In this document: positions 45,954-54,980 of the stretch, one piece after another
How the letters are laid out: the number at the start of each line of letters is the position of its first letter
Position numbering within the stretch: the first letter of the stretch is position 1
DNA from: Ensifer sp. LCM 4579
GTDB taxonomy: Bacteria > Pseudomonadota > Alphaproteobacteria > Rhizobiales > Rhizobiaceae
Assembly (NCBI RefSeq): GCF_001854885.1
Contig: NZ_MDDV01000005.1
Location: forward strand, 62,001 to 126,000
DNA length: 64,000 nucleotides
Direction of reading: 5' to 3'
Translations under genes and position numbers: made by a program
The notes under the pieces: model-generated
What the model saw: the letters and a program-made list of their open reading frames with translations, nothing else
Databases searched by the model: none
Told to the model about the DNA's origin: nothing

Positions 45954-47321
45954 ATGTCGTCACATTACCTTTCCACCTCTCTTCGACGCGTGGGCGCAAC
46001 GGCTGCCGCCTTGCTCGCGCCGGTCGTCGCCTTCGCCCAGGAAGCGGCTCCCGCCGCCGCCGAGGCCGCCGCCGCAGCACCGGTCCCGGACAAGGGCGAC
46101 ACGACGTTCATGTTCATCTCGACGCTGCTCGTTCTCTTCATGCTGATCCCGGGCCTTGCGCTGTTCTATGGCGGCCTCGTGCGCGCAAAGAACATGCTCT
46201 CCGTGCTGATGCAGTGCACCGTCGTCGGCGCCGCGATGATGATCGTCTGGGTGATCTACGGCTACTCGTTCGCCTTCGGAGGGTCGGAGAGCGCCTATTT
46301 CGGCGGCTTTGCCAAGCTCTTCCTCGCGGGCGTGACGGTCGACAGCACCGCTGCGACCTTCACCGACGGCGTCGTCATCCCGGAATACATCTTCATGCTG
46401 TTCCAGATGACCTTCGCCGCGATCACTCCAGCGCTCATCGTCGGCGCCTTTGCCGAGCGCATCAAGTTCTCGGCAGCGGTCCTCTTCTCCGTCCTCTGGG
46501 CGACCTTCGTCTATTTCCCGATCGCCCATATGGTCTGGGACGGCAATGGTCTCCTGTTCAACATGGGCGCGCTCGACTTTGCCGGCGGCACCGTCGTGCA
46601 CATCAATGCCGGAATCGCCGGGCTCGTCGGCGCGATCATGGTCGGCAAGCGCACGGGCTACGGCCGTGACATGATGGCACCGCATTCGATGACGCTGACC
46701 CTCGTCGGCGCGGCCATGCTGTGGTTCGGCTGGTTCGGCTTCAATGCCGGCTCCAACCTCGAGGCATCCGGCGGCGCAGTGCTTGCGACGGTCAACACCT
46801 TCCTCGCGACCGCCGCGGCAGTCCTGTCCTGGTGCGTCGTCGAAACCCTGACCCGCGGCAAGGCCTCCATGCTCGGCGCCGCTTCCGGCATGATCGCCGG
46901 TCTCGTCGCCATCACGCCGGCCGCCGGCATTGCCGGGCCGATGGGCGCAATCATCATGGGCCTCGCCGTCTCGCCGCTCTGCTATTTCTTCGTCTCGGTC
47001 ATCAAGAACAAGTTCCGCTATGACGATACGGCGGACGTGTTCGGGGTGCACGGCGTCGGCGGCTTCTTCGGCGCGCTGGCAACCGGTATCTTCGCCTCCT
47101 CGTCGCTCGGCGGCATTGGCTATGCCGAAGGCGTTTCCATGGGCGGCCAGTTCATGACCCAGCTCACCGCCGTCGTCATCACGATCGTCTGGTGCGGCAT
47201 CGTTTCCGCCATCCTCTACAAGGTGGTCGACGCGATCGTCGGCCTGCGTGTGACGGTCGAGGCGGAACGCGAAGGTCTCGACCTCTCCTCCCACGGCGAG
47301 GCCGCCTACCACGTCAGCTAA
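45954..47321 (+). CDS. amtB: Ammonium transporter AmtB
   Basis: Inner-membrane trimeric ammonium channel. The 455 residues begin with a cleavable signal (RRVGATAAALLAPVVAFAQE) and then about eleven membrane helices, with the Amt signature region DFAGGTVVHINAGIAGLVGA containing one of the pore histidines, ALFYGGLVRAKNMLSVLMQ near the start, and FGVHGVGGFFGALATGIFA with the second. The C-terminal cytoplasmic tail (VTVEAEREGLDLSSHGEAAY) is where GlnK binds. It is co-transcribed with glnK and closed by a strong terminator. Confidence 0.97.
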   Translation: MSSHYLSTSLRRVGATAAALLAPVVAFAQEAAPAAAEAAAAAPVPDKGDTTFMFISTLLVLFMLIPGLALFYGGLVRAKNMLSVLMQCTVVGAAMMIVWVIYGYSFAFGGSESAYFGGFAKLFLAGVTVDSTAATFTDGVVIPEYIFMLFQMTFAAITPALIVGAFAERIKFSAAVLFSVLWATFVYFPIAHMVWDGNGLLFNMGALDFAGGTVVHINAGIAGLVGAIMVGKRTGYGRDMMAPHSMTLTLVGAAMLWFGWFGFNAGSNLEASGGAVLATVNTFLATAAAVLSWCVVETLTRGKASMLGAASGMIAGLVAITPAAGIAGPMGAIIMGLAVSPLCYFFVSVIKNKFRYDDTADVFGVHGVGGFFGALATGIFASSSLGGIGYAEGVSMGGQFMTQLTAVVITIVWCGIVSAILYKVVDAIVGLRVTVEAEREGLDLSSHGEAAYHVS

Positions 47322-47392
47322 GCGGATCGCGGCGCCGGCAACGGCGCCGCCGACAGTCCCGTCGCGGTCCGCATTCCTGCGGATCGCCCTTG

Positions 47393-47421
47393 GCCCGGAT
47401 CCTCGCGATCCGGGCTTTTTT
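47393..47421 (+). terminator. Terminator after amtB
   Basis: GCCCGGATC (47393-47401), loop CTCGC, GATCCGGGC (47407-47415), then TTTTTT. A textbook intrinsic terminator. Confidence 0.92.
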
Positions 47422-47468
47422 CTGGTCAGCACTTCCTCCACCGCAATCTCGTTCGCACACGCGCATGG

Positions 47469-47483
47469 TTAATGTCGCATTAA
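47469..47483. promoter_or_regulatory. CtrA-type binding site upstream of ftsK
   Basis: TTAATGTCGCATTAA fits TTAA-N7-TTAA, the CtrA consensus of alphaproteobacteria, exactly. It is part of a larger perfect dyad GGTTAAT-GTCGC-ATTAACC. It lies about 170 bases before the ftsK start, after the amtB terminator. Confidence 0.72.
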
Positions 47484-47651
47484 CCGACCTCCGCTTAGGT
47501 TGCTCCCATGGCACGCAATGTGTCCGGAGCGTTCCGATTCGGCGCCGATGTCGGCAGGACGGGCGGCATGTTCCGGAATCAACATCGACCGGAACGGTGT
47601 TCCCCGACTTGGGGGTGGCGCTCCGGCAGATCGAAACGGGCAGCAGGCAAC

Positions 47652-50303
47652 ATGAGCAGAAGCAATACCGCAACGCTTGACAGCCGTTCAAACCGGTTTG
47701 TGCTGAGCACCTTCGTCTGGCGCCAGCTGGCGTCGCTGGCGGGATTTGCGCTTTTCATTGCGCTGGCGCTCGCGGTTGCTGCACTCTCGACCTGGAATGT
47801 TTCGGATCCGAGCTTTTCCTATGCCACGTCCTCGGAGCCGACCAACCTGCTCGGCTATGGCGGCGCGGCTTTCGCGGATATCTTCATGCAGTTCTTCGGC
47901 CTGGCCAGCGTCGTGGCGCTTTTGCCGGTCGTGGCCTGGGCTCTCGTCCTGATCGGCAACAAGCCCTTCGACAAGGTCCTGAAGCGGCTCGGTTTCTGGT
48001 TCCTCGGATCGGTGCTGGCGAGCGCGGCGCTGAGCTGCGTGCCGGCGCCGGTCACTTGGCCCTTGCCGAACGGCCTCGGCGGCGTGTTCGGCGATATGAT
48101 CCTCCGCTTTCCGGCACTCTTCACCGGCGCCTTCCCGACCGGCACCTTCGCGACGGTGCTCGCCTGCCTCCTTTCCGTGCCGGCCGCCGGTGCGCTCGTC
48201 TACAGCGCCGGCCTCATCGGCGTCAGCGAGGAGGACGACGAGGAGCCGGTCGCGGAGCCGGCGGCGAGCAAGGCGCGCACGATCCGGGACGAACTCGAGG
48301 ACGAGGATGACGAAGGTCCGCTGACCCTGTTGATGGGCTCGCTCGCCCATATGCGTTTCACCGCACAGGCCCGTCTCCGCCGGGCCTTCGGCATGAGCGG
48401 CTCCCGCTCCGCCAAACGGCCGGACGACCCTTATGATTTCAACGACGACGAATTCGGCACGCTGAACGAGCCCGTGCGGCCGAAGGCGGTCGCGGCCGCC
48501 GAGCGTGTCGAGCCGTCGCTCGATCGCGCGGAGCGCCGCATCGTAAGGCCGCCGTCGATCGTCATCGACGACGACGATCCGCCCTTCGACATCGACGAAC
48601 GGCGCCCCGCCGGCATTCTTCCGGACGATGAGGAAGATGTCGCCGCCGACTGGGCCCCGCAGCCCCCTCCGCCTAAAGTATTGATCGCGCCGGCGGCATC
48701 GCGCGTCGCCGCACCGGTGCCGCGGCCGAGGAGCGGCCAGCGCATCGAGCGCGAGGCGCAGCGCTCCTTCGTCGAGGATGACGGCGATTTCGCGCTTCCG
48801 CCGATCCATTTTCTCGCCGAGCCGAAAAACGTCGCGCGCGACGTCTCGCTTTCGGCGGACGCGCTCGAGCAGAATGCCCGCATGCTGGAAGGCGTGCTCG
48901 AGGATTTCGGCGTCAAGGGCGAGATCATCCACGTCCGCCCCGGTCCGGTCGTGACGCTTTACGAGCTCGAGCCCGCGCCCGGCATCAAGTCGTCGCGCGT
49001 CATCGGCCTTGCCGACGACATCGCCCGATCGATGAGCGCGATCGCCGCCCGCGTCGCCGTCGTGCCGGGCCGCAACGCGATCGGCATCGAACTGCCGAAC
49101 CAGCGGCGCGAGATGGTGTATCTGCGCGAACTGATCGGCTCGCGCGATTTCGAAACGACCAAGACCAAGCTCGCCATGGCGCTCGGCAAGACCATCGGCG
49201 GCGAGCCGGTGATCGCCGACCTTGCCAAGATGCCGCATCTGCTCGTCGCCGGCACCACCGGTTCCGGCAAGTCGGTGGCGATCAACACCATGATCCTGTC
49301 GCTGCTCTACCGGCTCACGCCGGAGCAATGCCGGCTGATCATGATCGATCCGAAGATGCTGGAACTCTCCGTCTATGACGGCATTCCGCACCTGCTCTCG
49401 CCGGTCGTGACCGACCCGAAGAAGGCGGTCGTGGCGCTGAAATGGACCGTTCGCGAGATGGAGGAACGCTACAAGAAGATGTCCAAGATCGGCGTGCGCA
49501 ACATCGACGGCTTCAACAGTCGCGTCGAACAGGCGCTTGCCAAGGGCCAGGCAATCACCCGAACGGTCCAGACCGGCTTCGACCGCCAGACCGGCGAGGC
49601 GATCTACGAAACGGAAGAATTCGACCTTTCGCCGATGCCCTACATCGTCGTCATCATCGACGAGATGGCCGACCTGATGATGGTCGCCGGCAAGGACATC
49701 GAGGGCGCCGTGCAACGGCTCGCCCAGATGGCCCGCGCGGCCGGCATTCACGTCATCATGGCGACGCAGCGTCCTTCGGTCGACGTCATCACCGGCACGA
49801 TCAAGGCGAACTTCCCGACCCGGATCTCCTTCCAGGTGACGTCGAAGATCGACAGCCGCACGATCCTCGGGGAGCAGGGGGCGGAGCAACTGCTCGGCCA
49901 GGGCGACATGCTCTACATGGCCGGCGGCGGGCGCATCCAGCGCGTCCACGGCCCCTTCGTTTCCGATACGGAGGTCGAGGAGATCGTCGCCTATCTGAAG
50001 ACACAGGGGACGCCGCAATATCTCGACGCGATCACCGAGGACGACGAGGAGGATGGCGAGGGCGGTCCGGCCGGCACCGGCAATCTCGCCGAATCCGAGG
50101 ATCCTTACGACCAGGCGGTAGCGATCGTGCTGCGCGACGGCAAGGCTTCGACGTCCTACGTACAGCGGCGGCTCGGCATCGGCTATAATCGGGCAGCCTC
50201 GCTGATCGAAAGGATGGAACAGGAGGGGATCATCGGTCCGGCGAACCATGCCGGCAAGCGGGAGATCCTGGTGCCGACGGAAGCGGAGATTTCCGGCCGC
50301 TGA
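47652..50303 (+). CDS. ftsK: DNA translocase FtsK
   Basis: Septal DNA pump that clears chromosomes from the division site. The 883 residues have four membrane segments at the N-terminus ([25 protein letters not shown] onward, to about 190), an acidic/Pro-rich linker (about 195-385), the RecA-like motor with Walker A GTTGSGKS at about 533-541 and Walker [15 protein letters not shown], and a C-terminal gamma winged helix ([30 protein letters not shown]) that reads polar DNA sequences. I start at ATG 47652 ([16 protein letters not shown]); the frame is open to 47508 but without family similarity. A CtrA-type box lies upstream. Confidence 0.95.
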   Translation: MSRSNTATLDSRSNRFVLSTFVWRQLASLAGFALFIALALAVAALSTWNVSDPSFSYATSSEPTNLLGYGGAAFADIFMQFFGLASVVALLPVVAWALVLIGNKPFDKVLKRLGFWFLGSVLASAALSCVPAPVTWPLPNGLGGVFGDMILRFPALFTGAFPTGTFATVLACLLSVPAAGALVYSAGLIGVSEEDDEEPVAEPAASKARTIRDELEDEDDEGPLTLLMGSLAHMRFTAQARLRRAFGMSGSRSAKRPDDPYDFNDDEFGTLNEPVRPKAVAAAERVEPSLDRAERRIVRPPSIVIDDDDPPFDIDERRPAGILPDDEEDVAADWAPQPPPPKVLIAPAASRVAAPVPRPRSGQRIEREAQRSFVEDDGDFALPPIHFLAEPKNVARDVSLSADALEQNARMLEGVLEDFGVKGEIIHVRPGPVVTLYELEPAPGIKSSRVIGLADDIARSMSAIAARVAVVPGRNAIGIELPNQRREMVYLRELIGSRDFETTKTKLAMALGKTIGGEPVIADLAKMPHLLVAGTTGSGKSVAINTMILSLLYRLTPEQCRLIMIDPKMLELSVYDGIPHLLSPVVTDPKKAVVALKWTVREMEERYKKMSKIGVRNIDGFNSRVEQALAKGQAITRTVQTGFDRQTGEAIYETEEFDLSPMPYIVVIIDEMADLMMVAGKDIEGAVQRLAQMARAAGIHVIMATQRPSVDVITGTIKANFPTRISFQVTSKIDSRTILGEQGAEQLLGQGDMLYMAGGGRIQRVHGPFVSDTEVEEIVAYLKTQGTPQYLDAITEDDEEDGEGGPAGTGNLAESEDPYDQAVAIVLRDGKASTSYVQRRLGIGYNRAASLIERMEQEGIIGPANHAGKREILVPTEAEISGR

Positions 50304-50419
50304 CCCGGACTTCCTCCCGCCGGTCACGATCATTTGAACATGAAGCGTGCCCAGGTCCGTCAGCGCCTTGAAGAGGCCCCACTTGCGCTCCACATGACGC
50401 TGATATGAAGGAGACTGCG

Positions 50420-51082
50420 ATGACAGAGAGAAAAACCGTCGACGGCGGAAATCTGGCGATCTCGCGGCGCGTCTTTGTTTGCGGCCTTGCGGCATTCGCC
50501 GGAACGGCCGGCGCGTTGATCAACGCATCGCACGCCTCGGCGCAGGCGTCGAGCACCGCGCAGAAGATCGCCGATCATTTCTCGTCGGTGAAGACGATGG
50601 CGGGCGAGTTCGTGCAGTTCGGGCCGCGCGGCGAACAGACGGGCGGCAGATTCTACATCCACCGCCCCGGACGTATCCGCTTCAATTATGAAGCGCCATC
50701 GCCTATGCGGGTGATCGCCGACGGCAAATCGGTTGTCATCGGCAACATGAAGCTCAAGACCTGGGACATCTATCCGCTGTCGAAGACGCCGCTGAACCTG
50801 CTGCTCAGCGAGAGGATAGATCTCAGCAGCCGGATGGTGCGTGCCGTTCGCGAAGAGTCCGACCTCATCACCATCGTGCTCGGCGACCGTTCGGTCTTCG
50901 GCGACTCGACGATCACGATGATGTTCGACCCGAGGACCTATGATCTCAGGCAATGGACGATCACCGACGCGCAGAGGAAGGACACGTCCGTGATGATCTT
51001 CAATGTCAGGACCGGGCTGCAACTGGACGAGAAGGTCTTCCGCATCCCCTATGACGAGGTGCGCAACAGGGGTGGCGGCTAA
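50420..51082 (+). CDS. lolA: Outer-membrane lipoprotein carrier LolA family protein
   Basis: Periplasmic chaperone that ferries lipoproteins to the outer membrane. The 220 residues begin with an n-region containing SRR and a hydrophobic signal (VFVCGLAAFAGTAGALINA) cut near ASAQA, then the LolA beta-barrel half: IADHFSSVKTMAGEFVQFGPRGEQTGGRFYIHRPGRIRFNYE. ATG 50420 has GGAG about six bases upstream. It follows ftsK by 116 bases, the same order as in E. coli (ftsK-lolA). The SRR before the hydrophobic core might allow Tat export, but this is uncertain. Confidence 0.92.
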   Translation: MTERKTVDGGNLAISRRVFVCGLAAFAGTAGALINASHASAQASSTAQKIADHFSSVKTMAGEFVQFGPRGEQTGGRFYIHRPGRIRFNYEAPSPMRVIADGKSVVIGNMKLKTWDIYPLSKTPLNLLLSERIDLSSRMVRAVREESDLITIVLGDRSVFGDSTITMMFDPRTYDLRQWTITDAQRKDTSVMIFNVRTGLQLDEKVFRIPYDEVRNRGGG

Positions 51083-51125
51083 ACAAGGTCTTTCCCGGAA
51101 GGCTCGGTGCGCGGGATAGAGGCAT

Positions 51126-51165
51126 CACAGCGACCCTTGCGCGTCTGATAGGGTGCGTGGCGCTG
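51126..51165. repeat. Fragment of repeat element B
   Basis: CACAGCGACCCTTGCGCGTC ... GGTGCGTGGCGCTG matches the right end of element B (53690-53728). It lies between lolA and its downstream terminator. Confidence 0.65.
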
Positions 51166-51201
51166 TCACCACCTGCCGCGCCGACCACCACCCTTTCGGG
51201 C

Positions 51202-51225
51202 GGCCGCCTCTGGGCGGCCTTTTTT
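51202..51225 (+). terminator. Terminator downstream of lolA
   Basis: GGCCGCC (51202-51208), loop TCTG, GGCGGCC (51213-51219), then TTTTTT. It stands between lolA and xthA. Confidence 0.88.
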
Positions 51226-51318
51226 GATGACTTGTCGAAAGGCGCCGAAGCTGGTTAAAACGCTCCCGCGCTGCCGGACGCCGATCCCCCACCGGCGACA
51301 TTTCCAAAGGAACGAGGA

Positions 51319-52125
51319 ATGGCCCTTTCCATCGCCACGTGGAACATAAACTCCGTCCGCCTACGGATGCCCCTGGTGGCGCACTTTCTGGAGAAGTGGC
51401 AGCCGGACATCCTCTGCCTGCAGGAAACCAAGTGCCCGAACGAGCAGTTCCCCTCCGGCCCGCTGAAGCGCCTCGGCTACGAACATATCGAGATGCACGG
51501 GCAGAAGGGCTATCACGGCGTCGCGACCATTTCGCGCCTGCCGCTCCATGAGCTGACCGACCGCCGCGACTATTGCGGCGTCGGCGATGCGCGTCATCTC
51601 TCGGTCGTCTTCGAGGTCGGCGGCAAGAAGATCCGGCTGCACAATTTCTATGTGCCGGCCGGCGGCGATGAACCGGACCGGGTGATCAATCCCAAGTTCG
51701 GCCACAAGCTCGATTTCGTGGACGAAATGAGGCTCCTGCATGCCGAGGCCGAGGCGGGGATTTCGTCGATCCTCGTCGGCGACCTCAACATAGCGCCGCT
51801 CGAGCACGACGTCTGGTCGCACAAGCAGCTCCTGAAGATCGTCAGCCACACGCCCATCGAAACAGAAGGCCTGACCTCGGTGATGACCGGCGGCGCCTGG
51901 ATCGACCTGATGCGCCAGCACACGCCGCCGCCGGAGAAGCTTTACACCTGGTGGAGCTATCGGGCGAAAGACTGGTCCGCCGCCGACCGCGGCCGCCGGC
52001 TCGATCACATCTGGTCGTCCGCCGACCTGGCGCGCCAGCTCGCCCGCGTCGACATCCTGCGGGAAGCGCGCGGCTGGGACCGCCCGTCGGACCACGTTCC
52101 GGTGATCGCACATTTCGATTTTTGA
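51319..52125 (+). CDS. xthA: Exodeoxyribonuclease III / AP endonuclease
   Basis: Cleaves DNA at abasic sites and trims 3' ends in base-excision repair. The 268 residues have the exonuclease-endonuclease-phosphatase signatures: IATWNINSVRLRMP, LCLQETKCPNEQFP (metal-binding Glu), GDLNIAPLEHDVW and RLDHIWSS ... PSDHVPVIAHFDF (catalytic Asp-His). GGAACGAGGA before the ATG is the ribosome binding site. It is monocistronic, with the convergent cNMP-binding gene 85 bases after its stop. Confidence 0.95.
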   Translation: MALSIATWNINSVRLRMPLVAHFLEKWQPDILCLQETKCPNEQFPSGPLKRLGYEHIEMHGQKGYHGVATISRLPLHELTDRRDYCGVGDARHLSVVFEVGGKKIRLHNFYVPAGGDEPDRVINPKFGHKLDFVDEMRLLHAEAEAGISSILVGDLNIAPLEHDVWSHKQLLKIVSHTPIETEGLTSVMTGGAWIDLMRQHTPPPEKLYTWWSYRAKDWSAADRGRRLDHIWSSADLARQLARVDILREARGWDRPSDHVPVIAHFDF

Positions 52126-52210
52126 GGGGTCTGCCGCCCGCTCCCAACCCTAGACGCGCATCGGGGTCAGCGCGCGAGTTCTCCTTCGCCCTCTTGCGGG
52201 CGAAGAGTCA

Positions 52211-52666
52211 TCAGGCGAAACGTCCGGCGAGCGCCTCGACGCGGCGGATCATCGCCTGGATATTCTCTCGGATGCGGGCCTCGACCATGGCGGTGACTTC
52301 CGGATATTCCTCCAGCATGCGGCGGAAGAGCGGCCGGTTGATGCGGATCACCTCGCTGTCCTCATCGGCGGTCGCCGTGAACTTGCGCTCGACCATGGAT
52401 ATCAGCGCCAACTCCGAAAGCAGCGTGCCGCGAGCGGCGGTGCCGATGGGCTGCGGCTTGCCTTCGGGGCCGTCCTTCGTCAGCGAAAAACGTCCCGACG
52501 CGACCGCATAGGCGCAATCGGCCGGCGCCCCCTCGCGGAACAGTTCGTGCCCCTTGGCCACACGGCGGCGCTCGGCGCCGAAGGCGATCAGCCGCAGCTT
52601 GTCTTCGCCGATATCCGCAAAGAGCGAGACATTGGACAGAAGCGCGATGTCGTCGTTGAGTCCCAA
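52211..52666 (-). CDS. Cyclic-nucleotide-binding domain protein
   Basis: A 151-residue protein consisting of a cNMP-binding beta-roll: DDIALLSNVSLFADIGEDKLRLIAFGAERRRVAKGHELFREGAPADCAYAV..., then GTLLSELALISMVERKFTATA, and a helical C-terminus (RRMLEEYPEVTAMVEARIREN). There is no DNA-binding HTH, so it may work as a sensor partner. The start is likely TTG 52666 (M-GLNDDIALL) with GGGAG nine bases upstream. The longer ATG frame (from 52774) is made by repeat element C and gives a false N-terminus. It lies next to the response-regulator gene. Confidence 0.86.
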   Translation of the reverse strand: MGLNDDIALLSNVSLFADIGEDKLRLIAFGAERRRVAKGHELFREGAPADCAYAVASGRFSLTKDGPEGKPQPIGTAARGTLLSELALISMVERKFTATADEDSEVIRINRPLFRRMLEEYPEVTAMVEARIRENIQAMIRRVEALAGRFA

Positions 52667-52694
52667 GCGGAGATACTCCCGGATCGATGGAAAA

Positions 52695-52820
52695 GCGGAT
52701 TGCGGTCCTGACCCAAAATGCATGTCGCCCAAATGTGTGCAGCGGTTTTGGGACGACGACGTGCATGAAAGCAAAGAACTAAAGCGCGTTGCACGAATAC
52801 CATTAAACGCGACGCGCTTC
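52695..52820. repeat. Repeat element C, copy 2 (inverted relative to 11687-11790)
   Basis: ATGCATGTCGCCCAAATGTG, then GCAGCGGTTTTGGGACGACG, then TTAAACGCGACGCGCTT. Read on the minus strand it matches 11687-11790. It fills the gap between the cNMP-binding gene and the regulator gene, touches the regulator stop codon, and supplies a spurious ATG to the downstream frame. Confidence 0.82.
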
Positions 52821-53502
52821 AGGGAACGATCTTGTAACCGCCGTTCTCGGTCACCAAAATCTCCGCATTGGAAGGGTCGCGCTCGATTTTCTGGCGCAGC
52901 CGGTAGACATGCGTTTCCAGCGTGTGCGTCGTCACGCCGGAATTGTAGCCCCAGACCTCCTCGAGCAGCACGTCGCGGGTCACCACCTTCTGGTCGGCGC
53001 GGTAGAGATAGCGGATGATCGCCGCCTCCTTCTCGGTCAGGCGGATCTTCTGGCCGTTTTCCATGGTCAAGAGCTTCTGACTCGGCTTGAACGTGTAGGG
53101 GCCGACGCTGAAAGTGGCGTCTTCGCTCTGCTCGTGCTGGCGAAGCTGGGCGCGGATTCGCGCCAAAAGCACCGCGAAGCGGAAGGGCTTGGTAACATAG
53201 TCGTTGGCGCCGGCCTCGAGCCCGAGAATCGTGTCCGAATCGGTGTCGTGGCCGGTGAGCATGATGATCGGCGCCTTGAACCCGCCCTTGCGCAAAAGCT
53301 TCACGGCCTCGCGGCCGTCCATGTCCGGCAGCCCGACATCCATGATCAGCAGATCGACCTGGCGGGAGCGTGCCGTCTGTATGCCCTTGCCGGCGGTTGC
53401 CTCCTGCAGAAGCTCGAATTCCTCGTAGAGGGAGAGTTGCTCGATCAACGTCTCGCGCAGGTCATTGTCATCGTCGACAAGGAGTATGGTACGGGTCGCC
53501 AT
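52819..53502 (-). CDS. OmpR-family response regulator (CenR-like)
   Basis: A 227-residue two-component regulator: receiver domain (1-120) with acidic pocket D10-D12, phospho-acceptor D55 (LIMDVGLPDMDG) and K105 (YVTKPF), then an OmpR/PhoB winged helix (about 130-227) with RLTEKEAAIIRYLYRA and TTHTLETHVYRLRQKIERD. It resembles the conserved essential alphaproteobacterial regulator CenR, but I could not confirm orthology. No histidine kinase is adjacent. ATG 53502 (MATRTILLVDDDNDL) is the family start; the frame extends upstream without similarity. Confidence 0.9.
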   Translation of the reverse strand: MATRTILLVDDDNDLRETLIEQLSLYEEFELLQEATAGKGIQTARSRQVDLLIMDVGLPDMDGREAVKLLRKGGFKAPIIMLTGHDTDSDTILGLEAGANDYVTKPFRFAVLLARIRAQLRQHEQSEDATFSVGPYTFKPSQKLLTMENGQKIRLTEKEAAIIRYLYRADQKVVTRDVLLEEVWGYNSGVTTHTLETHVYRLRQKIERDPSNAEILVTENGGYKIVP

Positions 53503-53850
53503 GGGGCAATTCCTGTTTGCTTCCTGATTCGAAACTAGCTCAAATACCGCTCTTGGCAAAGCGCGACGGCCGCTGGCTACCTTTATATCTGCAATCATGC
53601 CTATAGTCGCGACGGGATCACGGCTATTGCATGTCTCGTTTAATCGACCTCGATTCAAGGACAAAGACATGCAGCAGTTCAAAGTGCTACAGCGACCTTT
53701 GCGCGTCTGACAGGATGCGCGGCGCTACTGCATGTCTCCTTTAATCGATCTCGATTCAAGGACAAAGACATGCAGCAGTTCAAAGTGCTACAGCGACCTT
53801 TGCGCGTCTAATAAGACGCGCGGCGCTGTAGGCAAGAAAGCGTGAGACTG
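53503..53850. other. Intergenic region with tandem repeat B upstream of the regulator
   Basis: No gene. It holds the promoter side of the regulator gene (about 53503-53620) and the two tandem element B units at 53624-53828. I could not assign promoter boxes. Confidence 0.55.
53624..53828. repeat. Element B, two tandem 101-bp units
   Basis: Unit 1 starts at 53624 (CTATTGCATGTCTCG) and unit 2 at 53725 (CTACTGCATGTCTCC); each contains CAAGGACAAAGACATGCAGC and ends AAGACGCGCGGCGCT-like. The units differ at only a few positions. Diverged single or partial copies occur at 11793, 37490 and 51126. Confidence 0.9.
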
Positions 53851-54399
53851 ATGCGCAAGAGAAAGTCGGGAGCGCGGCCGGCAAAATCGATGATCCTCGT
53901 GAGAGCGGCGCCGCGCGACCGCAGGCGGGCGCTCGTGCAATTCGGCGGCCGCACCGTCGAGGCGGCGATCGGACGAAGCGGCGTGACCGCCCTCAAGCGC
54001 GAAGGCGATGGCGCGACGCCGCGCGGGTCGATGAGGCTGATCGGCGGCTACGTAAGGCGGGATCGCGTTCGCATGCCGCCGACGCGCCTGCCGCTGTTGT
54101 CGACCCGAGGCGACATGCTTTGGTGCGATGCCCCGAACCATGCCTGCTACAACCGCCCGGTCAGGGCTCCGTTTTCCTCGAGTCACGAGGCGATGATGCG
54201 CGACGACGGGCTCTATGACGTCTGTCTCGTCATGGACTGGAACATCTCGTCCCGACGCCGCCATCTGGGTTCCGCCGTCTTCTTCCACCTCATCCGCCCC
54301 CGCTATGAACCGACGCAGGGTTGCGTTGCCGTCAACCTGCCGGCGATGAAACGGCTGCTCCGCCACATGCGCCGGGGCATGGTGGTGAGGGTTCTCTGA
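53851..54399 (+). CDS. L,D-transpeptidase family protein (YkuD domain)
   Basis: A 182-residue protein with the YkuD catalytic region near the C-terminus: SAVFFHLIRPRYEPTQGCVAVN, where the usual S-H-G-C-x-R appears as TQGCVAV with catalytic Cys. Upstream are LVQFGGRTVEAAIGRSGVT and GDGATPRGSMRLIGGYVRR. Such enzymes crosslink peptidoglycan 3-3 or attach lipoproteins; no signal peptide or anchor is obvious here, which is unusual for a periplasmic enzyme. The start is ATG 53851, though GTG 53842 in frame is possible. Transcription may begin within or after the tandem repeat. Confidence 0.85.
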   Translation: MRKRKSGARPAKSMILVRAAPRDRRRALVQFGGRTVEAAIGRSGVTALKREGDGATPRGSMRLIGGYVRRDRVRMPPTRLPLLSTRGDMLWCDAPNHACYNRPVRAPFSSSHEAMMRDDGLYDVCLVMDWNISSRRRHLGSAVFFHLIRPRYEPTQGCVAVNLPAMKRLLRHMRRGMVVRVL

Positions 54400-54443
54400 C
54401 GCTCTCCTTATGGTGCGCTGTAGATAGACGCATGGCGCCGCGG

Positions 54444-54980
54444 TCATTTCGCCTCGAGCAGGCGCGGTGTGACGAAGCGGACAAGGCGGCCCTTGCGGGG
54501 TGCGACATCCGACCATTTCCCGACGTCGAAATCGATGACGGCCAGCCCGGCCGTCGGAAATTTCTCCCGGAGGCGCGGCAAATCTTCGCCGCTGCCGGCG
54601 AGCAGCACCGCGAGCTCCGCCATTCCCGGATTGTGTCCGACGAGCAGAAGGCAGCTGACCCAAGGCTCCACGTCGCGTATGACCTTGAGTAGGGCCGGTG
54701 CCGCCACCTCGTAAATCCCGACGGCATCGCGAGCCGTAACGCTTACCGGCAGGGCCTCGGAGACGATCTCCCACGTCTCCTGCGCGCGCCGCGCGGTCGA
54801 GACGATCGCGAGGTCCGGGACGAGCCCGTGCTCGGCCATATAGGCGCCGATGACCGGCGCCGTCCTTCGCCCGCGCTCCGCAAGGGGTCGGCGGTGATCG
54901 GCAACGCCCTCCGGCCAATCGGATTTGGCGTGACGCAGCAGCATGAGGCGGCGCTTTGGCGGCAAGGGACGATCGGACAT
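54444..54980 (-). CDS. sixA: Phosphohistidine phosphatase SixA-like (histidine phosphatase family)
   Basis: A 178-residue branch-1 histidine phosphatase. The catalytic RHG-type motif is LMLLRHAKSDWPEG (RHAKS as in SixA) near residue 14, with further conserved DHRRPLAERGRR, IVSTARRAQETWE and the second His in LLLVGHNPGMAEL. SixA removes phosphate from phospho-His of phosphotransfer proteins such as the nitrogen PTS; the target here is inference. The start is uncertain: ATG 54980 was chosen, and 54992 or 55016 are possible. It is convergent with the L,D-transpeptidase gene. Confidence 0.88.
   Translation of the reverse strand: MSDRPLPPKRRLMLLRHAKSDWPEGVADHRRPLAERGRRTAPVIGAYMAEHGLVPDLAIVSTARRAQETWEIVSEALPVSVTARDAVGIYEVAAPALLKVIRDVEPWVSCLLLVGHNPGMAELAVLLAGSGEDLPRLREKFPTAGLAVIDFDVGKWSDVAPRKGRLVRFVTPRLLEAK

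Noticed and set aside
45960-47441. 493-codon open frame antisense to amtB
   Set aside because: His/Asp/Arg-rich shadow of a membrane-protein gene; no family resemblance.
47688-50495. 935-codon open frame antisense to ftsK
   Set aside because: Long antisense frames are common in high-GC coding DNA. The translation is rich in Arg/His/Asp/Gly with no domain, while the plus strand encodes a clear FtsK.
53624-53828. Tandem repeat considered as a minimal CRISPR array
   Set aside because: The repeats are 101 bp and directly abutting, with no spacers of regular size, and no cas genes are present.
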